Position numbers and translations under genes: made by a program. Below the pieces are notes generated by a model. The model made no database searches. It saw only the letters and a list, made by a program, of their open reading frames with translations, and was not told the origin of the DNA. A DNA stretch of 64,000 nt from the NCBI RefSeq assembly GCF_013372285.1, contig NZ_CP054301.1:606001-670000 (forward strand). Reading direction: 5' to 3'. How positions within the stretch are numbered: position 1 is the stretch's first letter; each line of letters begins with the position of its first letter. Source of the stretch: Marinomonas primoryensis (lineage in GTDB: Bacteria; Pseudomonadota; Gammaproteobacteria; Pseudomonadales; Marinomonadaceae). Of this stretch, positions 26,579 through 34,075 are shown one piece after another.

Positions 26579-28174
26579 CTATTTTAATGACATTACTATT
26601 TTTTCCGCCACTTTATTGGCGATGGCTAACGTAGCAGCAGTGGTATTTCCGCTGATAAGTGTTGGCATGACGGAAGCGTCAACCACTCTAAGTTTATCAA
26701 TACCATGAACTTTTAGTGTTTGGTCTACAACGGCGAGTGCATCGTGGCCCATTTTACAGGTGCCAACGGGATGATAAATACTTTCCGCATGAGACCGAAT
26801 GTAAGCGATTTTCTGTTCTCTGGTTTGGCAATACACACCCGGTTGCCATTCTGTTTTACTGTGATGTGCCAAAGCTGGTTGATCCATGATGTTTCTTGCG
26901 GCATCCAGTGCTCGGATCATGCCTTCCATGTCGTCTGCGTTGGTTAAATAGCCAGCGTCAATTTTTGGTGGATCACTAGCTTGGTTGGAATGCAAGCTGA
27001 TAACACCGCGACTTTTGGGTCTGAGTAAACAAGCCCGAAGCGTAAAGCCGTAGTGTTTAAAAGTTGGCCAAAGGTTTAAGCCATGATCGGCTTCAACAGC
27101 CGGTAGAAAGTGCAATTGAACGTCTGGGCGTGTTTCATTGGGTTGTGTGGTGATGAAGCCGCCCGCTTCGGCCATGTTTGACGTCAGCATGCCTTGGCGT
27201 TTTCTATACTGCCATAGACTTTTTATTCCCGTGAGCAAAAAACTAGGATGAAATGAAATACTGGTGCGGCTTTTGTCGAGGTGAATAAGACTGATATCGA
27301 GATGATCTTGAAGGTTTTTCCCCACGCCAGCAAGATCGTGTTTCACGTCAATATTATGCTGTTCTAGTGTTTCTTTTGGGCCAATCCCAGACAACATAAG
27401 CAATTGAGGGCTGTGCAGCGCGCCAGCGCATAACAGTACTTCTCGTGTCGCGTTAATAAAATGAGACTTGCCGTTTACCTTATAGAGAACGCCTTCAGTA
27501 CGTTTGTTTTGAACTTCGATACGTTCGACTTGGGCATGAGTGATAACCGTTAAATTTGATCTAGACTTCGCTTTGTCTAAAAATGCGCTTGCTGCGCTAC
27601 AACGTTCACCGTTTTTTTGCATGACGTGATAAGGGCCTACGCCGTGTTGGTTTTTGCCATTAAAATCTTGATTGAATGGCGTTCCAGCTTCTTGTCCTGC
27701 TTGGATAAAAGCGTTCGACAGTGGGTTCATGTGGCGTAATGGTTCAACTGGCAGTTCGCCCTTAGCGCCATGCCACTCATTTTCACCCTGATAGAAGTTC
27801 TCTACGGCTTTGAAATGTGGCAGTAGCGCTTGGTAACCCCAACCGGTATTTCCTAATGCTTTCCAATGATCAAAGTCGTCGGCTTGCCCACGGGTGTAGC
27901 ACATGGCATTGATGGACGTGCTGCCACCGAGGGTTTTTCCTCTTGGCCAGAAAAGGCGACGTTGGTTTAGCTCAGGTTGAGGTTCTGTTCGTAATGCCCA
28001 ATTTAATGTTTTGCTTCGCATGAGTCCGATAATGCCCGCTGGTATGTGGATGAGCGGGTTTGTATCGGGAGGGCCAGCTTCGAGTAATGTGACGCTGTGA
28101 TTGGCGTTGCGAGACAAGCGTTCGGCGAGTAAACAGCCCGCTGCACCGCCGCCAATAATGACGTAATCAGACAT
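26579..28174 (-). CDS. GMC-family FAD-dependent oxidoreductase (choline/alcohol dehydrogenase-like)
   Basis: A 531-residue flavoenzyme. The N-terminal Rossmann motif is IIGGGAAGCLLAERLS. GMC signature 1 is LFWPRGKTLGGSTSINAMCYTRGQ (read in pieces, residues about 72-95), and the second signature is LLCAGALHSPQLLMLSGIGP. The catalytic His lies in YHPVGTCKMGH near the C-terminus, with the final VVDASVMPTLISGNTTAATLAIANK segment. It oxidises an alcohol to an aldehyde or acid; the substrate is unknown. No betaine aldehyde dehydrogenase or BetI gene is adjacent, so it should not be named BetA. Confidence 0.9.
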   Translation of the reverse strand: MSDYVIIGGGAAGCLLAERLSRNANHSVTLLEAGPPDTNPLIHIPAGIIGLMRSKTLNWALRTEPQPELNQRRLFWPRGKTLGGSTSINAMCYTRGQADDFDHWKALGNTGWGYQALLPHFKAVENFYQGENEWHGAKGELPVEPLRHMNPLSNAFIQAGQEAGTPFNQDFNGKNQHGVGPYHVMQKNGERCSAASAFLDKAKSRSNLTVITHAQVERIEVQNKRTEGVLYKVNGKSHFINATREVLLCAGALHSPQLLMLSGIGPKETLEQHNIDVKHDLAGVGKNLQDHLDISLIHLDKSRTSISFHPSFLLTGIKSLWQYRKRQGMLTSNMAEAGGFITTQPNETRPDVQLHFLPAVEADHGLNLWPTFKHYGFTLRACLLRPKSRGVISLHSNQASDPPKIDAGYLTNADDMEGMIRALDAARNIMDQPALAHHSKTEWQPGVYCQTREQKIAYIRSHAESIYHPVGTCKMGHDALAVVDQTLKVHGIDKLRVVDASVMPTLISGNTTAATLAIANKVAEKIVMSLK

Positions 28175-28340
28175 GACAGATAACCTATTGTTATTTTTAT
28201 AATGGGTATTTTTATATGAAGTAACATCATCGCGTCAGTTAGCATTTGTGAGCAATACCAAAAACGCTCAATGTTATTGTCGTTTCCCTTTATGGTTTTT
28301 TCTTGGCTGTTTATAGTGGCATAGTTGATTCCAACATAAA

Positions 28341-28370
28341 AAAACCTCGATACCTTGGTATCGAGGTTTT
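28341..28370 (-). terminator. Terminator downstream of the doxX gene
   Basis: AAAACCTCGATACC and GGTATCGAGGTTTT form a nearly perfect 14-bp palindrome around TT, with T runs on the minus strand. Confidence 0.8.
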
Positions 28371-28399
28371 GGATATGATCTGCTTGTGCTTAGTGTCAT

Positions 28400-28840
28400 T
28401 TAGCTTTTTGCTGAGATGGCCTTATCGATAGAGAAAGAGCCTGCACCGCTAAAGACCAAAGAAACCGCGACAATCAACAGTGTTAGTGCGTATTCGTAGC
28501 CGTTATTTGCCATGAATAACCCATTAGAAATATGCACAGTAACGATGGCCATCAACATAGTGAATGCAATCACCGCAGACGCAGGACGAACAAGCAAACC
28601 GATGACTAAGGCTAAACCGCCAAAGAATTCTGCGCTGCCCGCCAATAGAGCCATCAAGTAGCCAGGTTCTAGACCAATAGACGCCATCCACTGACCAGTG
28701 CCTTCTAAACCGTAGCCGCCAAAAGCACCAAATAGTTTTTGTGCGCCATGGGCCATTAAAATGATACCGACTGGAATGCGCAAAATTGTACTGGCAAGGC
28801 CAGAGGTTGTATTAGTGATTTTTTGAATGAATGATTTCAT
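28400..28840 (-). CDS. DoxX-family membrane protein
   Basis: A 146-residue inner-membrane protein with four hydrophobic segments. The family pattern is LRIPVGIILMAHGAQKLFGAFGGYGLEGTG near the N-terminus, followed by LMALLAGSAEFFGGLALVIGLLVRPASAVIA and WMASIGLEP. DoxX-type proteins (YphA-like) often accompany oxidoreductases or thiol-stress systems, but this one is a single gene and its electron partner is unknown. About 330 bases of divergent promoter region separate it from the next gene. Confidence 0.88.
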   Translation of the reverse strand: MKSFIQKITNTTSGLASTILRIPVGIILMAHGAQKLFGAFGGYGLEGTGQWMASIGLEPGYLMALLAGSAEFFGGLALVIGLLVRPASAVIAFTMLMAIVTVHISNGLFMANNGYEYALTLLIVAVSLVFSGAGSFSIDKAISAKS

Positions 28841-29174
28841 GTTTATTTACCTTAATGTTTGAGGGTTTTGTTTAAGTTATAAGTACTATATATAAAAAAC
28901 AGCGGATAAAGTAACGGAGTATTTTGAGGAGAATGTTCAAAAAAATTGAATGTTCATAAAAATGAGTCATTTTGAGGTTTTTTTTGCTTAGCGAGTCTAT
29001 TTATTGGCGTTTAGCATAATGTTGAGATTAGATTATTGTTTTATCTAAAACCAGAAAATAAGTACGGTTTTGGTTTGGTTATAGGCAAAAAAGTAGCAGA
29101 GCTTCGTTCAGATATGATGATAACGTGTGGTTACATACGTCTTTTTATGATCAATAACAACAATAAGGTAAAAC
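28841..29174. other. Divergent promoter region between doxX and an SDR gene, no gene seen
   Basis: About 330 AT-rich bases between two divergent genes. It holds the promoters of both by position, but I found no convincing -35/-10 pair and no protein-like ORF. Confidence 0.4.
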
Positions 29175-29903
29175 ATGTCTAAAGCATTATTAGGAAAGAT
29201 CGCCGTTGTAACGGGTGGCGCGTCAGGAATTGGCCTTGCGAGTGCTGAGTCAATGATAGCGGAAGGCGCACAAGTTGTTATTGTCGATCGAGATCAAGCC
29301 GCATTGCAGACATTGCAACGAAAGCATGGTGATGCCGTGATCACATTAGAAGTGGACTTGCTAGACCCAGAAAGTTGTCGTGCTCTCATTCCTCGTATTT
29401 TAGAGAAAACCAAAGTAATCGATATTTTTCACGCCAACGCGGGACTGTATGTTGGTGGGGATTTGGTGGATGCAGATAACGATGCCATCGATCGTATGCT
29501 GAACTTGAATATCAATGTCGTTATTAAAAACGTGCGAGATGTACTGCCGCATATGATTGAGCGTGGTGTGGGCGATATTTTGGTGACCAGCTCTTTGGCT
29601 GGACATTATCCTACGCCTTGGGAGCCGGTTTACGCGTCGTCCAAATGGGCTATGAATTGTTTTGTACAAACAGTGCGTCGCCAAGTCTGTCCACATGGTA
29701 TTCGCGTCGGCTCCGTTTCACCCGGCCCTGTCATTACGACTTTGTTATCTGACTGGCCCGCGGAAAAACTTCAAGAAGCCAAGGATAAAGGCAGTTTAAT
29801 GGAAGCCAGTGATGTGGCCGAAGCCTTGTTGTTTATGCTGACTCGCCCTCGTCATGTGACGATTCGTGACGTTGTGATATTGCCGTCGCAGTTTGATTTA
29901 TAA
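29175..29903 (+). CDS. Short-chain dehydrogenase/reductase (SDR)
   Basis: A 242-residue classical SDR. The cofactor site VTGGASGIGLASAES lies at residues 12-26, with HANAGLYVGG near 84. The catalytic Ser is in VTSSLAGHYPTPW near 140, and YASSKWAMNCFVQT gives the catalytic Tyr/Lys near residue 152. It should act on a sugar or alcohol as an NAD(P)-linked oxidoreductase; sorbitol/ribitol-type dehydrogenases are similar. It is a single gene convergent with the MocR-like gene, separated by three bases. Confidence 0.85.
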   Translation: MSKALLGKIAVVTGGASGIGLASAESMIAEGAQVVIVDRDQAALQTLQRKHGDAVITLEVDLLDPESCRALIPRILEKTKVIDIFHANAGLYVGGDLVDADNDAIDRMLNLNINVVIKNVRDVLPHMIERGVGDILVTSSLAGHYPTPWEPVYASSKWAMNCFVQTVRRQVCPHGIRVGSVSPGPVITTLLSDWPAEKLQEAKDKGSLMEASDVAEALLFMLTRPRHVTIRDVVILPSQFDL

Positions 29904-29906
29904 CCA

Positions 29907-31379
29907 CTATTGTGTGGCGATTGAATGATTTAACGTTTTTTTAACCAATAAACATAACGTGCTTAACTGTTGATAAATACCCTGTTTATCAACAGTGTTT
30001 TCCTCTCTGTTATCTTCCAATGGCCAGCCGCAGTTTATACGAAAGCAGTCGTGATAAAAATCGTGTGTGCTAAAACAAGCGCCACTGCGAATGTCTATGT
30101 CCTGCTTCTGGGCGTCCTTTTCTAGCTGTACCGCATCCAAACCGGGGATTTGAACCCAAAGTACTATACCGCCTTGTGGTGTACTGATGTTTGCGTTGTC
30201 TGGTAAGTGCTCAATGAGAAACTGTTGGTAGCGGTGAATATGTTGAGTCAGTACGACACGTACTTTATTCACATGAGAACGGTATTCTCCAGTGTTGATA
30301 AATTCTGCCATACAAGATTGCATCAGCCCATTCACCCCAAAGCTGGTTAAGGCGTGTTGATTTAGGTAAGGCGCGAAATAACGTCCCGGAACACACCACC
30401 CAAGTCGTAGCCCTGCGGCTAAGGTTTTTGAAAAAGAGCCACACCAAATGACGTAACCGTTTTTATCCCAATATTTTGCGGGCAGGGTTGGTTGTTTCTG
30501 ATGACCAAGCTCGAAATACACATCGTCTTCTATCATTGGCGTTTCGTATTGCGCGGCGAGTCTGGCTAAAGCTTGTTTTTGCTTAATGGGTAGCGTCATG
30601 CCTGTGGGGTTCATGTTGGAAGTGCTGAACAATGACGCTTTAATTAAACCTTGCTGCAGAATGGCTTCGAGGTGGTCTAAATCGAGGCCCTTGTCGCTAA
30701 TGGGAATCTCAATCACTTTACGCGACAGCGCGCTGAGCAAGTCGAGTAAACCACTAAAACACGGAGAACTGATCGCTATGGTATCGCCTTCTTTAGTGAG
30801 GCTCTCAATGGCCAGTTTAACGGCGTCGATACAACCATTGGTAATGACAAAATCAGTGGCCGAAAAAGCAAGGTTGTTATAACGAAAATGTTCGGCCAGT
30901 GCGTTTCTAAGACCGCTATCGCCTTGAGTATCTGGGTATTGAAAAAGATGTTTCCCTGATCTTCTAGTGACGCGTTTTATGCAGCGCTGTAAGGCAATAC
31001 TGGGTTGTAAATCTGGCGATATCATGGAGGTGCCAAGCGGGCTAAACAGTGCCGAGGCAGGGTTATATCCACTTGATGGTGCAAAACGTTTTGGGTCTCT
31101 TTGTTCTAATCCTTTTAGTGTTAAGTCATGAGCATTCAGCGTCGGGAAGGCGGTGTTGGTTATTTGATTTGCAACAAAATACCCTGACTGAGGTTGCGCA
31201 TATATCCAGCCCATTTGTTGAAGATAGTCGTAGGTTTTAGTCGCTGTAGACAGGCTGACTTGATGTTGCTTTGCCATCGACCGTAGTGCAGGCAAGCGGG
31301 TTCCAACAGGCAGTTTTTGAGCTTGTATGTCTTCAATAAAATACTGAGCAAGCGTTTCGTATAGCGTCATCTTGTTCAC
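29907..31379 (-). CDS. MocR-type regulator: GntR DNA-binding domain fused to an aminotransferase-like domain
   Basis: A 490-residue two-domain protein. Residues 1-80 are a GntR winged helix (LPVGTRLPALRSMAKQHQVSLSTATKTYDYLQ with SGYFVA). The rest is an aspartate-aminotransferase-fold domain with the PLP lysine in GSFSKTLAAGLRLGW near residue 310, and PLP-pocket segments FSTSNMNPTG and IEDDVYFELGH. It is expected to use PLP or an amino-PLP adduct as a signal. It is divergent from the EamA-LysE genes and may control their export function. The start is unclear: GTG 31379 or ATG 31370; neither has a clear ribosome site. Confidence 0.87.
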   Translation of the reverse strand: MNKMTLYETLAQYFIEDIQAQKLPVGTRLPALRSMAKQHQVSLSTATKTYDYLQQMGWIYAQPQSGYFVANQITNTAFPTLNAHDLTLKGLEQRDPKRFAPSSGYNPASALFSPLGTSMISPDLQPSIALQRCIKRVTRRSGKHLFQYPDTQGDSGLRNALAEHFRYNNLAFSATDFVITNGCIDAVKLAIESLTKEGDTIAISSPCFSGLLDLLSALSRKVIEIPISDKGLDLDHLEAILQQGLIKASLFSTSNMNPTGMTLPIKQKQALARLAAQYETPMIEDDVYFELGHQKQPTLPAKYWDKNGYVIWCGSFSKTLAAGLRLGWCVPGRYFAPYLNQHALTSFGVNGLMQSCMAEFINTGEYRSHVNKVRVVLTQHIHRYQQFLIEHLPDNANISTPQGGIVLWVQIPGLDAVQLEKDAQKQDIDIRSGACFSTHDFYHDCFRINCGWPLEDNREENTVDKQGIYQQLSTLCLLVKKTLNHSIATQ

Positions 31380-31513
31380 TGCTTTTGTTTGTTTTTAAAA
31401 GTGGTTTTTTTAAATTGTACTCTATTTTTTATTAAAAATTGAATCTGCACTCTTTGGCTGTTTTTGCGGATACTTATGTGATTCAACATCACCGCTTGGC
31501 TAAGAGAGAAAAT

Positions 31514-32425
31514 ATGACATTACGAGACTTTGGATTGCTGTTTGCTTTGATGGCGTTATGGGGGCTGAATTTCAGTGTGATTAAACTGGGCGTGAGCACG
31601 GTTCATCCTTTGGTGCTCACTGCATTACGTTTTAGCGCAGCGGTGTTCCCTTTGATCTTTTTTATCAAAAAGCCCGATGTAGAATGGCGCTATTTGATGG
31701 CCTATGGCTTGTCTTTTGGTGTGGGTGTTTGGGGATTAACCACGTTATCCATTGGCGCGGGTGTATCGGCAGGGATGGCGTCGTTGTTATTGGATATGAG
31801 CGTGGTTAGTGGTTTGCTGGTGGGGTGGTTTTTTTTAAACGAAACTATTACTCGCAATAAATTGCTTGGTGCTGGATTGGCTTTGCTTGGGCTTGCTTTG
31901 ATTATGTATGCCGAGGGCGGCTCGGTGACTGGTAAAGGTTTGGTGCTGGTATTAATTGCGTCGGTGTTTTGGAGTATTAATGGCTTGATTGTAAAACGCG
32001 CGAATACCAAAGCTATTTTTGCTTTTAATATCTGGGGAATGTTGTTTGCGCCTTTGCCTTTGTTGTTGCTTGCGGTTACTTTTGAAGGGACGCAAGTTGT
32101 CACTGAGTTGCCGAATCAATTTACCCAATGGACATTATTTTCTGCTTTATTCCAAGCTTACCCGACGACATTATTAGGTTACTGGTTTTGGAATAAAATG
32201 ATAATGAAATACTCAGTTTCGAGTGTCGCACCGATGACATTACTGGTGCCGGTGTTTGGTATTTTTGGCGGCTATTGGTTTTATGATGAAGCCATTGGCG
32301 CGAGTCAAATAATTGCCGCGTTACTGATTTTATTAGGTTTGTTTGTGGGGCAAATGGCATTGCCGAAATTGAGTTTTTTTAAAAGACTGAGAGGTGATTC
32401 ATGCAAGAAATCCAGTATGCTTTGA
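31514..32425 (+). CDS. EamA-family (DMT) transporter
   Basis: A 303-residue inner-membrane protein with ten hydrophobic segments in two EamA repeats, the first around WGLNFSVIKLGVSTVHPLVLTALRF and the second after SVFWSINGLIVKRAN. DMT exporters of this group export amino acids or other metabolites. ATG 31514 was chosen because it has AAGAGAG before it and gives the normal N-terminus; the longer TTG reading from 31439 is less likely. The divergent MocR-type regulator gene suggests shared control. Confidence 0.85.
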   Translation: MTLRDFGLLFALMALWGLNFSVIKLGVSTVHPLVLTALRFSAAVFPLIFFIKKPDVEWRYLMAYGLSFGVGVWGLTTLSIGAGVSAGMASLLLDMSVVSGLLVGWFFLNETITRNKLLGAGLALLGLALIMYAEGGSVTGKGLVLVLIASVFWSINGLIVKRANTKAIFAFNIWGMLFAPLPLLLLAVTFEGTQVVTELPNQFTQWTLFSALFQAYPTTLLGYWFWNKMIMKYSVSSVAPMTLLVPVFGIFGGYWFYDEAIGASQIIAALLILLGLFVGQMALPKLSFFKRLRGDSCKKSSML

Positions 32426-33039
32426 TATTAATCGGCGCTTTTGTTGCAATGGCGAGCCCTGGACCTGCAACTTTGGCTATTGCGTCGTTTTCTATGAATC
32501 AAGGCCGAGTTCAAGGTTTGGCGTTAGCATCGGGCATACTGACAGGCTCTTTATTTTGGTCTTGTTCAGCCGCTTTTGGTTTAGGCGCTGTGCTTTTTGC
32601 TAATGTCTGGTTATTCGAAAGCCTACGTTATGTCGGCGCGGCCTATTTGTTATTTTTGGCTTACAAATCTTGTCGTTCAGCAATGGCGAATAAAACGGAT
32701 GAGAACAAAATATTGGCTATAACGAAGACAAAACAGACGTCTTTGCGCTCTGCTTATTTTCGTGGTTTGGCCATCCACTTAACCAATCCTAAAGCGATTT
32801 TATTCCTAGGGTCTTTATTCGCTATGGGGATGCCGAGTTCAGTTTCCACACAAGGTTTGGTGTCTGTGATTGTCTTATTAACGATTCAAAGTGCCTGCAT
32901 AAATTTGGGCTACGCTATGTTGTTTTCGAATCCAAGAATTCGCCAAGGCTATTTTAAAATGAAACGCGGCTTTGATGCTGCCTTCGCGCTGATGTTTGGC
33001 GCAGCGGGTATTAAAATACTGTTGAGTAAGCTGAATTAA
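32401..33039 (+). CDS. LysE-family exporter
   Basis: A 212-residue membrane protein of the LysE/RhtB group. The N-terminal signature is MASPGPATLAIASFSMNQG, and LTNPKAILFLGSLFAMG lies near residue 130, with six expected membrane segments. Its ATG lies 25 bases inside the end of the EamA gene, in another frame, with GAGG upstream, so translation is coupled. Two exporters in one coupled unit beside a MocR-type regulator suggest release of a common compound. Confidence 0.87.
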   Translation: MQEIQYALILIGAFVAMASPGPATLAIASFSMNQGRVQGLALASGILTGSLFWSCSAAFGLGAVLFANVWLFESLRYVGAAYLLFLAYKSCRSAMANKTDENKILAITKTKQTSLRSAYFRGLAIHLTNPKAILFLGSLFAMGMPSSVSTQGLVSVIVLLTIQSACINLGYAMLFSNPRIRQGYFKMKRGFDAAFALMFGAAGIKILLSKLN

Positions 33040-33086
33040 TACGTCAGCCTTTGCTATGATGGATTTTATTTTTTTGAGTGTTTTCT

Positions 33087-34064
33087 ATGTACGACGCTTC
33101 TTTATGGCAGCCCAGTGCCGATATTTCAATCTTACAAAAACGAGCTCAGTTATTGAAAGCCATTCGCTCGTTTTTTGATGTGCAAAATGTGATGGAAGTT
33201 GATACGCAATGTTTGTCATTGGGCAGTATTACCGACCCTCATATCGAAGTATTGGCCAGTAAGACGCGTTCGCAAGGCCAAGACATAACCTATTATCTGC
33301 AAACCTCTCCAGAATACGCGATGAAGCGTTTGTTGTGCGCTGGTTCTGGGTCCATTTATCAATTGGGTAAAGTATTCCGAGCGGAAGAAATTGGTCGTCG
33401 TCATAGTATTGAATTTACTATGTTGGAATGGTATCGGGTTGGCTTTGATCATTGGCAGTTAATGGATGACATTCAAAGTCTGTTGGGTGTGTTATTGGAT
33501 GACGATACGTTGACGTGTGAACGACTGAGCTACCAGGTGGTTTTTTTGCGTCACACTGGATTAGATCCTTTCAGTGCAACCCTGTTGTCGTTGCAAGAAT
33601 GTGCTCATGAGCACACAGAATATGGTTTGCAGGAAGAGGACAGAGACACCTTATTGGAGTTGGTTTTTTCCAGCGTGATAGAGCCTGCCATTGGTGTAAA
33701 TTCGCCGTGTTTTGTTCACAGTTATCCGGCTTCACAGGCGGCCTTAGCGAAAATTCATTTGGATGAACAGGGTTTTCAAGTTGCTGCTCGGTTTGAGCTT
33801 TATTGGCAAGGTATGGAATTGGCCAATGGTTATCACGAATTAACCGATGCAAAAGAGCAAACTCAGCGCTTCGAACAGGACAAGCTAACGCGCGCAGATT
33901 TGGGTTTGGCAGATCGACGATTTGATGAACGGCTAATCAGTGCTCTAGAGCATGGCCTGCCTGAATGCGCAGGCGTTGCTTTGGGTGTGGATCGATTGTT
34001 GATGCTGATGTGCCATAAAGCTCATATTACCGAGGTATTGCCGTTTGCCCACACCCGCGCGTGA
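33087..34064 (+). CDS. epmA: Elongation factor P--(R)-beta-lysine ligase
   Basis: A 325-residue class II aminoacyl-tRNA-synthetase-like enzyme, equal in length to E. coli EpmA. It adds beta-lysine to Lys34 of EF-P. Class II motifs are VMEVDTQCLS near residue 40, YYLQTSPEYAMKRLL, QLGKVFRAEEIGRRHSIEFTMLEWYR, ELYWQGMELANGYHELTDAKEQ, and GVALGVDRLLML at the C-terminus. There is no anticodon-binding domain, which distinguishes it from LysRS. ATG 33087 is preferred over GTG 33078. EpmB and EF-P are encoded 17-18 kb upstream. Confidence 0.95.
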   Translation: MYDASLWQPSADISILQKRAQLLKAIRSFFDVQNVMEVDTQCLSLGSITDPHIEVLASKTRSQGQDITYYLQTSPEYAMKRLLCAGSGSIYQLGKVFRAEEIGRRHSIEFTMLEWYRVGFDHWQLMDDIQSLLGVLLDDDTLTCERLSYQVVFLRHTGLDPFSATLLSLQECAHEHTEYGLQEEDRDTLLELVFSSVIEPAIGVNSPCFVHSYPASQAALAKIHLDEQGFQVAARFELYWQGMELANGYHELTDAKEQTQRFEQDKLTRADLGLADRRFDERLISALEHGLPECAGVALGVDRLLMLMCHKAHITEVLPFAHTRA

Positions 34065-34075
34065 GCAAACGATTT

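Noticed and set aside
26579..28174. Naming the GMC enzyme BetA (choline dehydrogenase)
   Set aside because: No betB, betI or choline transporter lies nearby, and the family covers many alcohols.
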